64,000 nucleotides of DNA from Stercorarius parasiticus. Lineage: Eukaryota > Chordata > Aves > Charadriiformes > Stercorariidae. Location: the NCBI GenBank assembly GCA_013396915.1, contig VWZL01000463.1:159913-223912 (forward strand), in the 5' to 3' direction. Below the pieces are notes generated by a model that saw nothing but the letters and a program-made list of their open reading frames with translations, made no database searches and was not told the DNA's origin. This document shows positions 13,273 through 27,116 of this stretch, piece after piece; the stretch's first letter is position 1, and each line of letters opens with the position of its first letter. The position numbers and the translations under genes were made by a program.

Positions 13273-16200
13273 GGCTGCCAAAGGCCATCATTTTGAAGAT
13301 ACCTGCATGCACCTCTTCTAGTGTGGAATGTGCACGATAAATGGGATTGTTTCCTATTACAGATTTTGTCCATCACATTGCTTGTAAAGGTTTTCTTTAT
13401 CTACTAGATGTGCTTTTATGACAGTCTCGCAGTATTTAATATGATTTCAGTCTCTGTTATTGGCATCTGCGTATGAAATGCAGATGAATGTCTCTGCAGC
13501 AGAGGATAATGTGACCTCAGGGTGTGCCATATGATTACAAATGATATGAAATTTGTCTTCTGAATAAACTTTCACGACCATATGTAAGGACAACTTAAAA
13601 GCAGCAGTGTTATACACGGGGTTATTTAGAACTAGAGAATTCAGTTCCTGGAAAACTCCTGTTAGGAAAAGCCAAAATTTCCACAAAATTTACATATGAA
13701 ATATTATTTTTTCCTGTTCAATTTGTAACAACCAAAATCATTATTTCTAGCACCGTCAAGGCAATAGTCATTCTAATCTCACTTGGATTGTATTTGTATT
13801 TAGTATTTTAAAATTGCAAACATCAAAGGCTCATCGGTCTCCATGCAGACTTACTTGAGACTATGCTGAGATTTTTCACTTTGCGCAAAAAGCATTTATG
13901 GGATGCAGATATTAGAAACAGAGTTAGTTCTTAAAACGATTAGTAACCAAATGGTTAAACTCTAGAGAAACAAATGCTGATGGTCCTTAACATATCTTTG
14001 AAATTGTCTTAATTGTTGTCATTTTGAAGCATGATAGGAAAGAAAATAACCTTGTTACGCTTTGCTGGCTGACTTAGTATTTGCATCCTCCCCTAATGCA
14101 GAGTGTAAGATCTGTGGGGGATTTCGAGCTCTAATGCAGCTGCACCTGGGATTACTCTGGGTTCTCTTGCTGTTCTGACTCCTGCACAAGGTTAAAGATT
14201 CTCGGTAATAGTTATATTTTTATGCAAATGAGTTTTCGGTAGTCTCAGAGGAAACAAATCTTTTAACACCTCTGCTTTGTGACAGAACTTTGACGTTCTT
14301 TTAAATGTAGGAAACATCAATATTTCTTATGCTTTTAACAAATTAATCTTTAAACTTTAAGTCTTTAAACTGTTCAGAAATCATGCATTTGTTCAGCATC
14401 ATTTACGCCCAAAACAATTGGTACAACCTTCATACCATTTGCTCAGCTGAATTACTCCTCTGTTATTGAGGCTTGTCCTTTTTGGGCCTGTTCACAATAT
14501 TAGACATGATCAAAACCAGACCTTCTATCCCAAAGGAAATTCTTGTACTTGAAAGCAAAAAAACTCAGTTGATTCAAGCTTTCGTGAACTTAGGTATTCC
14601 AAAGCACTTTTACTGAGAAACGTGAAAGGATTGTGTCTTGATAATCCTGGCTGAAAACGGTTGCTTTTTATTTTTTTCCTTATAGAAACTGCCATAGAAA
14701 ACTTTACAAAATTGATCAATGCAGAGCTTTTTAATTTGCCCGAAGCATATTTTCAGACATAGATCACTTTCCTTTGCGATGTTATACCATCCTTTAAATA
14801 ATAGAATAATGCCAAGGAAATAACTCAGCAATCCTGAGCTGAAACCCCAGCTCTAATTGCTAAAGAATGCAGTCTTTGGAAGAAACCGGTGATGAATGTA
14901 GAGCTCTATAGTTGCTCCATATTCCTTGTGACATTTATGGATGTCACAGTCCTTTCCGTTCCCCATTTTTAATTCCTTTCTGTGGTTACTTTTTTGCAAA
15001 AACTGAGATGTGCTGAGACTGAAATGCAACCTCAGTGTGTAAGACAGCTCTCTAATGCTGTGATTCACCTCGCTTTTCCCACCAGCAGATGCACTACTGG
15101 TAAAAACATCAGCGAGCCCCCAGTGGAGCCCGTCTCCTCTCTAGCGATTTAAGCGGAATTCTGAGAAATGACTGGTTTTGTCAGCAGGCGTGCCAGCTGA
15201 GCTAAAGCAGCCTCCGATCTGAGCCACCCGGAGGTCAACCTTATGAATCTTTTGGGATGTGGCCAGCTGTGGCACTTGCACATAAAAGCTATTAGCTCTT
15301 ACTGAATTATGGGGAGACTTCATTAACGCTGAAATGGCTGTTCCCATGTATACCCCTTGCGTAACCTCTGGCTTTACAGTGGAGTTGAAACAGAAGATTT
15401 CCCCATGGCAGGGTGATCCCATCCAAGCATTCTGCAAGTCTTGCAGTTGTCTTTAATTTGGAATAATGAGCAAAACTGGATTTGCTAACACTGCACCAGA
15501 GCAGTGGCCCCACTTGTCTAGGTTTTGTCCATTCTATTGACCAGTACCAGCCTCTTCCAAGAAGCCTGTGGTTTTACGTGTGCAGCCTACAGGCCATGGT
15601 ACAGCTCAAAGAGTGGCGACTGAAGGAACTGAGCAGAGAGGTTCTTGTCTGTGCTCTGTACACAGAGACAAGAAGAAAAAGGTCCTTCACACAGGGCTCA
15701 CGAGCTAAGTGTACATAGCTTGGAGTCTTTGGAGTAATTCATAAACTCCAAAATGAATATCCCCTATTGTTTGTTTGTTTATTACGGTAGCACCTGCTGA
15801 TTCTGACCAAGATCAGTGAGAGATGCTGTAAAAACATACACTGAATGACAGCTCCTGTTGTGCTGCACTTATCTAACTAGAGCTACAAAGCATGGGAGGA
15901 AAGCATCTCAGAGAGCTGCTCACACAGCTGGTCAGCAGCAAAGCCCGAAGGATGATGCTCACTGCGGTGCACCACTTGCCAGCCTAGATTCCTCAATCTT
16001 TTTCCCCCCCCCTCCAGAGCTCCAAAATACATAAGTGTAGAAATATCAGAGAATTGAGACCCAGGAGGTATTAAACCGCAGTGGCACAACACAGTAACAG
16101 GCAGAAACAAACAAAGCATCTACTTGGCAGTATGTGGAAAATACTAAGGCTCCTTACTTTAAACATAGACAAAAAGGCAAAAGAATTCAACTTGATCCTT

Positions 16201-16541
16201 TAATATAAAAAGCTTCCTTCTATTAGGACTTGACAAATATGTGGACTTGGGAACACTTCTTAGCTCTGTAATCTGGGTATCCTTCCTGATCACACCATGA
16301 CTTTGGGCTGGGATGAGACCGAAGTCTACCCTGTCTCCCATTTACCTTTGACTCAGTGGGGAATAAACCTGTGTTCGCAGTGGGGATGAAGCCACAGGGT
16401 TAAGTCCGTGCAGGTCACTGCGATGCCCATCTGCCGTGATTTAAATGCTGACCCAGTGATTTCTACTAAACCAATGGACAAGTCTGCATGGCTTATAATA
16501 ACTACATCTGGTGTGCCTAAAAAATGTCAACTCTTATTTAA

Positions 16542-16560
16542 TTTTTTTTTTTTTTTTTTT
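16542..16560. repeat. poly-T homopolymer
   Basis: An uninterrupted run of about 19 T. No adjacent retroelement was recognised. Confidence 0.9.
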
Positions 16561-17534
16561 ACTATTTCTGTCTCCAAATTTTGGGCATGGAGTACTACAA
16601 GTAGCTTTACTACCTAGAATTTTCTAATATGTTCCTCTGGAGTAATACAATATTCTAATGAATTGCATGCTCTCTGTGTGCGTGTAGTGAGGTAGTGCTA
16701 CGCTTTCCATGTTGCTCCCTATCAGTGGCTGCAGGTTAGTGGCAAGTGAGGAGCTTCTCAGGCAATATGCAATTCAAATCAGTACAGTTGGTGTCAAACT
16801 ATATTATATTTCAGAATGATTTCACTACACTAAAACTCATTGCCCTTTGTCTTGTTGCTTAAATAAAATGAATAATCTTTACTTGCATAAGACCTCTGTG
16901 GAAACAGAGAAGTCATGATGTTTGGAATTCTAAAGCAAGATCAAACTAGTTGTTCAAGTACAGAAAAACTACTTTTTTTTTGTTTTGTTTTTTTTTCTTT
17001 TTCCTAGAGAGACACGAATGACTGAAGAGGGTAGATTTCATTTAAAAAGGAGGCTAGGGAGAAGACTTCCTCACCAGAGTCTGAATTTCTGGCAAACATG
17101 TCATTCTTCTGCTTATTTATCATCTACCCTTCATAAATGTCAAGTGTAATAACAAAAGGTTTTAATAAACCTGTCAGAATTGTTTCATGTCAGATTGAGT
17201 GAAAAGGTTATGTATAATAATAAAAACAAGACCTAAAACAATACTAAATTCAGCTTCAGGAGGAGTGCTGGTCTGTCTCTTTCTCCTGAGAACTTAGTGC
17301 TTCACTGCTGCATTGGTTAGAAAAATAAATTCTTTTGGTAACATGTATTAAAACCTACATCAGGATCACATACGTGCACACAGTACCTAGTAGGAAAAGA
17401 AGTATTTTAAGCTAGTCATTTCAGTACTGATGACTCAATCTGGGGAACTGATGACAAGTTCCCTTTCTGAGATATGCCAGATAACAAGAAATATCCTGGC
17501 ACCTTCGTGCTCTCTGAAATTGGTTTGCTTTTTG

Positions 17535-17551
17535 TTTTTTTTTTTTTTTTT
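17535..17551. repeat. poly-T homopolymer
   Basis: A run of about 17 T followed directly by CAG, so it resembles a splice acceptor tract. No exon with a good donor follows on the plus strand, so I keep it as simple sequence. Confidence 0.85.
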
Positions 17552-18100
17552 CAGAGCCAACAAGGATGAGAATAGTTTTTTGGACCCGTTTCAGGCAAGT
17601 CAAGTACTTGCCTTACTGCTTGACTTTAACTGGATACGTGCAATTTGTTGCTATTTATTAAAAGCAAAGAGTACATCTTATCACTGAGTGAGCTGCTGTC
17701 CTCCTACGCTTCCTCCAATGCATTTAATTCTCTCCTTTCTACCCGCCTGCATAATCGTTCCATTACAATTGCTTGGGAAAGAAGTAATTGGTTTCAAATG
17801 TTCCGGGTTGACCAATTTATATTTGAATACTCAGTTGGGGACCGCATGTTCTCAATGGAGTGCTTGATGTTGCCTATATTACTGATGGTTCCCTGAGTGC
17901 TCATCTTAAAGCGTTCCTTCTCACCATGCTACTATTTTTGCTTGACCTTGCATAGGCATATTCATAAGAGGATGTTGTTGTTAAGATGTTCTGAACTGAA
18001 TGACTGTAATAATGTATACAGACTGCCCAGCTCAGATCAGCCATTAGCTGGTATAATTGCTGCTCTTGTCCATTTTACTGCTATTTAATGATTTGTATTA

Positions 18101-21100
18101 TGTTCGTTCCCAGAAGCGCAAGATGAGTGGGCCCCAACGCACTGCACGCTGAATGTGCGTCTCCGCAAGGTCTGTGGAGGCAAGATACTTCTATTAACTA
18201 AACAGACAAAAGAAACAATAGGTCAAAGGGATGAATGTGGTAGCCATGTATCTGAGACTCCACCATTTGGCAGTGGCGGAGCTGGGAATATTCAGCTTAT
18301 GATTTACGATGGTGAGATTCTTCCATTGGCAGTAGAATTCCTTTACCCTGCTGAGTGGTTGCAGATTATGGGGTGGCTTAGGAGTGTGTGTGATGTACAC
18401 GTACCTGCGCCGCACATAGCAATGTGGTCTGTAGAGCCTTTCAGATACGGAGAATTTCTAAGCCTCTCTCATCCTTGAGAAATAAGCTGCTGCCTGTGCC
18501 ATCTTGCTGTGCTGTTTTCTCAGATTTCCGTTCGTATTCTCACGCCCCACTCCTCAGAAAAAGAAACGTGTGTGTATTTGGGGCAGCTGACCCTATTCCA
18601 CGTGGCAGCGTCCCCCTTGCAGCGGCACATATTAAAGCATACCAAAATGTGAAGTGAAACTCTGAACTCACCAACCTGCAGATGGTGACTGCTTTCACGT
18701 CAGTAGTTTTGGTCTTCTGTGTCATATACACGTGTTTGATTCCTGTGCTTGTTTGAGAATGATGTAAAGGTGGGGTTTTGTTCCATTGAAAAGGGAAGAA
18801 ATGTTTATAAAAAAAAAATAAATCTACTGATTTTTATTAATAAGTTATTCTCTAATTACTAAATAGTTCCAAATGAGCTTTTTTTTTCCCCAGGGCCCTA
18901 GTGGAAAATGAAGCCCAGCAGTCTAACTAGCAGAGACTTATGTATTGTTATCTATTTCTTCCTCTCCTTTCTTTACAGCTGCTTAACACGGGCTCTTCAT
19001 GTTTGATCAAAGAGCCGTGTACAACTCGGGCTACTCTACTTTGCAGTCTAGTGATCAGGAACTGCCTTCTGGGACAACCGAATTCAAACATGTCATGCAT
19101 ACCAGTAGTGTGTTGATAACTTCCCAATGTCAGGATTCATGAAATATTTAATAAGCAAAATGGTTTAGGTCAGGAATACACCGACAGTAACTAGCTACTG
19201 CGCTCTAAATTGGAAGAACGATTATGGTACCAATCAAAGGCAACGAACATCTTCATGTAGGCTGCAAATTGTTTTCTGCCCCAAGTCTCTGCATCTCTAC
19301 GTTAGATGTCTCTGCATCTAATTTTGGTGTTTTGATTCTTGAGTACAACCCTAGCTGCAACGTTCATTGGATTAAACATTACTGGAGCTGAAGTTCACAG
19401 TTGCTCATTCAGGAACCGTACTAGGCTTTTCCTTCCACTGATGTATCTTGGATTGGTGGTGCAAGCTGTGTGACAGCTTTAATTAGTACAAATGCTTCTC
19501 ATTTGTGAACTCTGATGATGGAGGTCAGTGTAAAATGTCCCATACAGATCCTCCGTAATCTAACTTTCTCCCTAAACCTACGAAATTAAATGGAACTTTG
19601 TTGCATAGTAGCTACCTTGCCCTCTGGTTAAGAGACAAGTATGCATGTGAGTCTATCTGCAAATGAGAAAGAAAGATCAATTTTTTAATATCCAAAATAT
19701 AGCTGACAGGTTAAACTGTGAGGTGTAAAACTTGAGTAGAAGGTTGAAATCTGGCTCTGGAACAGATGCAGCACAGCAACAAAGTAAGAGCCTTTAATAA
19801 TGACACGGGTTTGAAATGAAAGGATTAGTTTGTTCTGCAACAAAAGCTAAGGGAAAGAAGTAACATGAAGCAAAAGAAAATAATTTGAGGTTGGGGGAGC
19901 CCTAAAGCTGTTTTGAGAAGTGGGGTTCTGAAGTTCAGCAAGGGCAGTAAAGATTCAGGTGGTAGCTCGAATACCGTGAACTTATATTGAGGGATAGAGA
20001 GCTGATTCTGTACTGTTTACTTATATTGCCTTCATTTTCTTGACGTACCTAATGAAAGACAGGCATGAAAAAGGAGAAGTATGAAAATAAAACAAAAATA
20101 ATAAGGGAAATAATGGGGAATAAATGAAGAATGTTTCAGGAATTCTTTTGCTCCCCTTGTTTATTGCTGAATACTTAAGGGTTCCCATGACAGCTCAAGG
20201 ATTTAGATTCCTGACACAAACTGTAAATGTTTTACTTCCTTAAGTGACAATGTTAAAGGAGTTTTACCTGGGGCTTTGTCTCTTTTGCTCGGGGTATGTT
20301 GGCTACTGTTGGCATTACTTAGGGAATGGGCAAAGATTTTTCTTTCTTGACGAAGATTATGCTGGGACTGTTCTCACTGTCATTTAATTCATGATGAGGG
20401 ACTCCTTGGATTTTAACCTGGTCAAGATGTATTATACAGCTGTCACTCAGCGCAGTTCTGGTGCCTCTTTACAAGGCAGAGTCGCAGCAGAAGCATGCAG
20501 GCAGCCATTGTTTTGTAGTCTCTCAGATTTTGAATTTTGCAGAGTTTTTCAGTGATTTATGCTCAGACATTTTTCATCTGGGAACTCTTGAGAATTGTTT
20601 TAGCACCATTACACCTCTCTGATTCATTTTTCTCTGGGAAGTCATTTCTGCAAGGCCAAATTGCTGGGCAGAGACATATTAGGAGAAAGGTGGGGGGGTG
20701 AGTGATGAAAGAAATAGTAACATTTGTTTCCTGATATTTCCTATGCTTTAACTGTAATTCTTAATGGTAGACCAATTTCAAATTCTGGTGTTTTCTAATT
20801 CTCTATGGGATGAGGGATCCCCTTGTAAAAATAATCAAGTATGTGGTATCTTTATTGTGTGTTATTTAATTTTTCTCACGTGCTCTAGGACTTCAATGAA
20901 CTGTGGTTTTAAGTTTTTCAGTTGGGTTTATGTCTATGTACTACATTAGAACACAACAGACAAGCTGTGTTTGTGCGCCAAAAGAATACTTGGTGGTTTA
21001 GACACAAGACAGGAATTTTATTGTGGAAATTTGTTTTCCAGGCTGCATGTCCAGAAAAGAATTTGCTAGAGTGAGAAGGTGCCATATCTCTACTCCATTT

Positions 21101-23186
21101 GTAGCCTGACCAAAAATTATTAAATATGCAGGGCCCTATTGTGTATTGAACTCATCTTGATGGAGAAAGTGCTCAAAGAAGAAATAGACTTATATAATGT
21201 AATTATTTCTGTTTGACCCCGGTGTTCCGAAGATCACTGGCTTCATCCTTGTTTAATTTAGTTGTGGCAAAAAGAGATCGCATAGACCTGATTCCCATTT
21301 TTATCGAGGCTATTATTCTGATAGAGAATCCTACTGACTTTTTGTAATGCTGAAATGGAATAAAGGAGTCTCAGTAGAAATGAATGTTATATCTTTGGCA
21401 ATGTATGTTTCTGCTATACGTTGCAAGGAAGGTATATGTATTTTTTAGAGTTCCTTTTATTAGCAATAAAGCTTATACACAAGCAGTAGTTGAGTGGAAA
21501 ACGGGAGGCATGGATATTAGACACAACTTAATACTCATTGTGAACACTTGAGGTGCAACAATCTTTCGTTGGCTTTTTTATGACTTGAAATTAATCTTTT
21601 GTCATTACAAGTACTGGCAACTTGTATGCAGTAAAAGCTAATGATTCCTGAATATTAAAATATAGGTTATAAATAGGAGATTTTCTTGCTGTGGTTTAAA
21701 TTCTAGCCCATGCCCGACTCATTATTGACCTGGAGAGTGACACTGTTGTTAGGTAATTGGCACGCCTTCGATATTTTGTCTTGGTGCCAGTTCTCTTGAA
21801 AATGTGGGTGCCCAATCAGGTCCTTGAATAGAATAGAATAGAAAATCTACTGAATATTTAAAAAAATCTGGTTTTATCATTAACAGAAATGGTATAGTTA
21901 AAACACGCTTTTAAAATTCTAATAAATCTTTAGTCTCTTACCTTCTTTTGACCTCCTAGGAAAACTGATCAAGGGATTCTATAGTGATACCATTGCAGCT
22001 GATAATTTAAGAGAATGTCTTTATTTTCTGTGGAGCCTACTACTGACAATATTCAGAACGGATGGCCCTGTGGTTCAGATCAATAGATATTTTCTTTTAG
22101 TGCTGATTTAGCTTTGACTGGAAAGGAAAGCAATTAAGTCAGGCGTGGTGAATTTGTAAGTGTGCATATATGTATTCGTGGAGATGGCAGTTAGATGACC
22201 CACTTTTCATGATTGTATTGAAACAGTAACGTTTCAAGTAAATATCAAATGCCATCCAAACAGTTACCATAGTAATGATAAAAGAAATTTAATTTCAGTC
22301 AATCAAATGAATATTCAGTTGATCCAGTTAACTTCCACAAAGGTATTGTACGTTCATTTCATACCAGTATTTGATGATATTCAAGCACAGATTTTTTCTA
22401 CAGTTGGCCAAACATTTTTTCCTTCTTTAAAGCATGTTTTTGCGAGAATGCCATTGTTGAACATTGGCCAATTGTGCTGTTACTTCAAGACAGTGTTCAA
22501 TATTTATTAGTTTTCTCTATCTTTATGAAGACAGATATCCAAGTCAGTGGGAAGAGAATTCTCTAAGAATCCTGCTTAGGGAAGAGTTATAGCCTGACCT
22601 CATTTCTTTGGCGGAAAGCAAGGGCACTGGACTCAATTTGCAGTTGAGCATCTCTTGTTTTCTAATGTTTGAGAATACTGTCATGGACAAATTCTCATTG
22701 ATTTGTTCAAGACTTCCCTGGAAATTTCCTGTATAATCTTGGTTAGGCTTCTATTCTTAAGCTTGCATATTCATCTTCCTTGTGAAATGTATAGTTCGCG
22801 CATGTTTTATGGATTTAAATATCCTCTGTTAAGGGTAAAGACAGTGCCTGCAAGCATAATGTGTTAGAGATGGGAAGAAGATGGATCTGCCATCTACAGA
22901 GTTTTTTCTCTCCCTGCCCACCCAAATCTTTCCTGGCCGTTATTACAGGATGATAATGAACAAAGTATTTGGCCAGTAATTGTGTTATTCCACAGTGCTG
23001 CTGTCTTAACAGTGATATATCTGCTTTTTTTCTCCTGACTTATTTAAAGATCTTAAGCATCCAAAATTGTTAACCCAACCAGCATCTATTACCGAAGCTT
23101 CACAGAAAACTGACTGAAATGGAGTGGCTGTGTTTATGTGTTTGGATGTATGTTTCTTTCAGAAGAGAAAAACAAAAAAAAAAAAA
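18101..23186. other. gene-free stretch with one CpG-denser patch
   Basis: No gene was supported. The segment at about 18110-18640 has more CpG than its surroundings and a 107-codon open frame that lacks a proper ATG start or recognisable domain. A short GAATA repeat lies at about 21826-21843. The remainder is unremarkable AT-rich sequence. Confidence 0.5.
21826..21843. repeat. short GAATA tandem repeat
   Basis: About three and a half copies of the pentamer GAATA. It is too short to be a useful microsatellite and has no linked element. Confidence 0.75.
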
Positions 23187-23187
23187 N
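23174..23187. repeat. poly-A run ending in an undetermined base
   Basis: A run of about 13 A stops at a single N (23187) and is followed by a short C run. The N marks an unresolved base or a collapsed gap in a homopolymer, so the true length and the following sequence are uncertain. The open frame across it should not be trusted. Confidence 0.85.
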
Positions 23188-23399
23188 ACCCCAAAGGGTG
23201 GTCCTTCCAGTATAGTTTTAAACACAATTTGTCGAAACCCCTGGTGCTCGTTTGTACTGGTTGCTCTTCTCTGTTGTCTTGACTATTCTGGTCTATGTAA
23301 AAGGATGAACTTAGAACTTAAAATAAGATGCAAGTCTAATGTCAGCCAGTGTCCAGTAGTCATTAGACTGTTCATAAAGCTCTTTTGCAACAAAGAATA

Positions 23400-24100
23400 A
23401 TGTATACATTTTTAAGGGCAAAGGGGTTGTATTTGTGGAATTGAAGCAGTTGGCTACAAAGATTGCAATTTTAGCCTAAAGTCAAGGTCTTGCTCTTGTT
23501 TTTTCCAGGTTCTGAAGAAAAGTTGAGTAGTTCAGTTATGTAAATTATCACGGAGTCTTAGCTTGCATTTACAGTAAGCTAGTAGAAAATAGGAATAAGA
23601 ATGGGATTTGATTCAGTTTTGGGGTTGGTTTTTTCTGTTGTTGTTGTCTGGTTTTTAATAGAAAAGTTTACGGAGCTTTACAGCAAGAAGCTGTGTTATA
23701 CTGAAACCCATTTGGCAGCACTTCAGTTTCCTTTTAGGTACTTCCAGATGCCTAAAAGGGCCAAGTGTATCATGGTACAGCACCAGTCCTGTAATGGTCT
23801 CATATGATGATGAATCCATGCCCGTAAAGTTGATGATTACATTCCCTCTGAATTACTTCAGTTCTTAACGTTGCTTATGCGTATAAGCAATGAGCAATTA
23901 TCGAGTAGCCCTGTCTAGCCTGAAAGACCAGATATGTAGGTTTTAATGAAATATAAAGAAAAATAATTCATGAACTCCATCAGACTGCAGGATCTTTCCT
24001 TGAGAAGTGACAGCTAGAATGCAGGATCACTTAGAGGGATGCCCTTGAAGACACAACTAGAGATAAAGAGGTGCTGTTAACTGGGGAAAGTAGCAAGTTC
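23400..24100. other. gene-free stretch
   Basis: Nothing supported. It is AT-rich sequence leading into the T/C homopolymer block that precedes the duplicated segment. Confidence 0.5.
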
Positions 24101-24122
24101 TTTTTTTTCTTCCCCCCCCCCC
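24101..24122. repeat. T run followed by C run
   Basis: Eight T, then CTT, then a run of about 12 C whose last two bases belong to the start of the duplicated unit. Such a double homopolymer is hard to sequence and lies directly beside the suspected assembly seam. Confidence 0.9.
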
Positions 24123-24307
24123 AACTTTGAGGTGCCCGGGTGTTGAGCAAGGCACAGGCTTGCTGAAGTATCACGATGTGTCACTATACTCCTTTAAAAA
24201 TAGTGCGTTTTGTNCCAACTTTGAGGTGCCCGGGTGTTGAGCAAGGCACAGGCTTGCTGAAGTATCACTATGTGTCACTATACTCCTTTAAAAATAGTGC
24301 GTTTTGT
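24121..24307 (+). repeat. 93-bp direct duplication around a single N
   Basis: Unit 1 (24121-24213) and unit 2 (24215-24307) are 93 bp each and identical except for one base (G at 24175 against T at 24269). They are separated only by an N at 24214. The unit starts CCAACTTTGAGG and ends GTGCGTTTTGT. Near-identity, the single-N joint and the difficult T/C homopolymer just upstream are best explained by two contig ends that overlap but were not merged. A genuine recent tandem duplication is possible but less likely. Confidence 0.95.
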
Positions 24308-26740
24308 TAATGGTTGCTGCTAATGATAAATATTTATTTCCACTTTAAAAAGGAACGCCGTTGCCGCTGTCTTCAGAATGTCCTTGAGTACATTTTTAGT
24401 GTCACTTTAATCAAATGTCATTTTAACTCTAGTCCTATTCTGCAAATCTCTAGTGAAATTCTATTAATTTTCAATTAAACTTCAAGTAAACCAATTAGCA
24501 TTTTCATTTCTATAGAGCAACAAAGGCAGAATCTGTAATGAGTCTATCCAGTTGTTCACAGAGGAATAAATGGTCTGGATAGATTTCTCCAGCGTATCTT
24601 TCTGTGAAACTTTGTCAAGTATATTACCTTTATCATTTCCTCCTCTGCTTTAGGCTCCAAATTGGATTTCTTGTGGTATACAGAACTCTATTCAGCCACT
24701 TCTTTCCCTAAGCTGTATTCCAGTATTCTTTCTGTCTTCATTGCAAATCTTTAATATTGCACTAATGCCTTTTACCAAAGTCAAAATGGTGTCTAGCTGA
24801 GGCAGGCACTGTAAAACCCTTCTTGTCCTGAACAACTTCAGGACCTCAGTTTGATAGAGGGCAGCAGAAGGAATTTTACCTTTTCATTCTAAATACGTGA
24901 ATGGAAGTGTCTGAATTATCACAGCTGGAAAGAGACTTAGACCCAGATCGCTTCTGTCTCCATCCAGTATTTCATCCTCTCTTCCACTTTCTCTTATTGC
25001 TCCCTCCTCTTCACAGCCAGACGTGTTCCCTGCCCTGAAGAGCTTCATTATAAAGAATATATAGTCCCTGAGAGGGAATCCTGGAGTTCTTCCAGGGTGG
25101 GTACGGTATCATAAACTTTCATCATTACTTCAAGCCTGCAGCTGTCCCTAGTGGTCTGCCTCTCCTTTAATGTTGTGCTAATCTAATTGCTGGGTGCCGC
25201 AGTCCCCTACCCTTGCTTGTGCCAGCTCCAGTGCTTCTCTGACCCTGTGTAGAGCTGTCGTAGGTCAATAAGCTTAGCAGAAAGCTAATTACTTTTTTTG
25301 GTTGGGTTAGTTTTGTGCCAGGTTAGCTGTATGAAATAGATCCACTTAAGCTGCTGTGGATCTGCAGCTCAAATCAGCATTGTAGCCAAGCTGTAGTTAT
25401 GCTCATCTCTTCCAATATCCTTTAAACTCGAAAGTGTGAGAGAGACTCACCCTGGCTAAGTTTAATACCGAACATAAACACTCGAGTTGGGAAGCTGGTC
25501 TGCTGAGGTTCCATCGGTAGTTGAGAGAGGACTGGGCTCTCCGAGGGATAATTAGAGCACCTCAGGTAGCACCTACTGTGAAATCCTAATGACAGAGCTA
25601 GCCTCACTGAGTGAAGAGGATATCCAGGGAGCCCAGCCACCTAATTCAAATAATGAAAGTTATATCTGCTTACAGCAAAGAGATGTAGCTCAACCAAATA
25701 TAAACTGGACAGCCCTGGGTTTGCAGAAGCATGAGCAGCCCTGACCACTAGCCATGACCACGAAAGAGGAGCCCATCTCTCACATAGCAGGTAGTAGTTA
25801 AAGCTAGTGATATGCCAAACACATTAATTTCTGCCCTTGTCTTCAAGGATGCTTTATTTTTTAAAGGAAAGGGATCAAAGGTTGTGCTTTTAACCAAAAT
25901 CAGCTTCAATCTCTGTTAAATCTCCCCTTTGGTGATGTCTTGTTTCCTCCTGCCTTCCTGCTGCAGCCACAGCACTGCCCCAGAGGACCCTTCAAGCACA
26001 AGACCCTGCTCCTTTTCAGGAGCCCACTCACAGAGCTGGTTTTTGGTTTGGTTTTTTTTGTTGTTGTTTTTTTAATCCCCCTTGCTGACTCTGCAGGAAT
26101 AACACTTTCCATGCTGTCATCCTCTTTGCCAGACCATAGCGCCTGCTGGTTGCCCTCCCCTCAGAGAGCCAATATTGGCTTGTAAACACCTTCCTCTGTT
26201 GCTTTTGTATTATTTTCCTGGTAATATGAACAAAGCGGGTTTCCTCAGCTGTCAGAAAACTGTGAGTACACAACATAGGCTTTAGTAATAAAGCTGTTAT
26301 CTCCAGCAGAAGCTGACACAGAACATGTTTGCCTCAGTAATTTGGATGCTTCAAGGCGGTATGCAGTGTTCAGAAGCAGCTGTGTCTCAAGACAAATCCC
26401 TAATTAAGGATCCCCTGACTGTTTTCCGAAAGCATTCATGAGTTGGGAAGGGGAGAAGAAATAATGTTGGGTATGTTTTGACAAGCTTTACAAGTACACG
26501 GCGAGAGCGCCTCTGCTGTATATCTTGCTTTGGCGTGTCAGACCACCTGCAGTGAGACTTTTGCATCCACTGCTAGATGTAATGCCTGACAGCGTGTGTA
26601 TCTAATGTGTGAATGAGGCTTGTTCACCTAAAGAGGGGATAAAGGGTTAAGTTACCACACTAAAAATTGGGAAGCCTTGCAGCTGGAGCTGGTTGTAGTG
26701 CTTGTGAAAGGAGCTCCCACAGCAGCTGGGTGGGAGGCAG
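24308..26740. other. gene-free stretch upstream of the CpG island
   Basis: No supported exon. GC content rises gradually towards the island. The segment 24900-25260 is somewhat C/T-rich and may include an old unrecognised repeat. If the CpG island is a promoter, this is its 5' flank. I saw no confident exon of a divergent gene on the minus strand. Confidence 0.45.
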
Positions 26741-27116
26741 GCTGCTTCCCTGTGGTAAAGGCTAGTGGCTGAGGCAGCTCTCACTTCGGCTGTCTGGTTT
26801 GTATTTGGTGAGGCTAAATCTCTTTACTGTGAGGAGTCGCTGCTTTCTGCTCTTGCTCTGGCTGCGGGAGCTGAGGAGCCGCTGCGAGGCTTTTACCGGG
26901 TGTTGCTCCGACCTCGGCGGGACAGTTGGTGGCAGCACCTGAACAGGAGAGAGGAAACCTGCAAACGGTATTTCCTGAAGCCCGAGGCCAGAGCATTGGA
27001 TTTCGGTAGCCTGTACGGGGTGGGATTTAGCGGGGCTTTGGGTAGGGGAGGGGGGCTGCCGGGGTGGCCTGGGTGGGAGGCCTGGGCCGGTCGCAGGCGG
27101 CCCAGCAGGAGACAAA

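Larger units (their letters stand above)
6724..18100. other. gene-free stretch, low-complexity tracts only
   Basis: No exon pair, RNA gene or recognised repeat family was seen over more than 11 kb. It contains pyrimidine-rich tracts (about 7270-7316 and 8065-8115), an A run at 13256-13272, a short TTTG repeat at 15770-15783, and T runs at 16542-16560 and 17535-17551. The open frames, up to 133 codons, are isolated, have no recognisable motif and lack consistent splice context. Confidence 0.5.

Noticed and set aside
18155..18478. 107-codon open frame in the CpG-denser patch
   Set aside because: No ATG start, no family-like motif and no good flanking splice sites.
24900..25000. Possible CR1 start (CACAGCTGGAAAGAGACTTA)
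   Set aside because: Only a few bases resemble the reversed CR1 terminus, and the following sequence does not continue the match.
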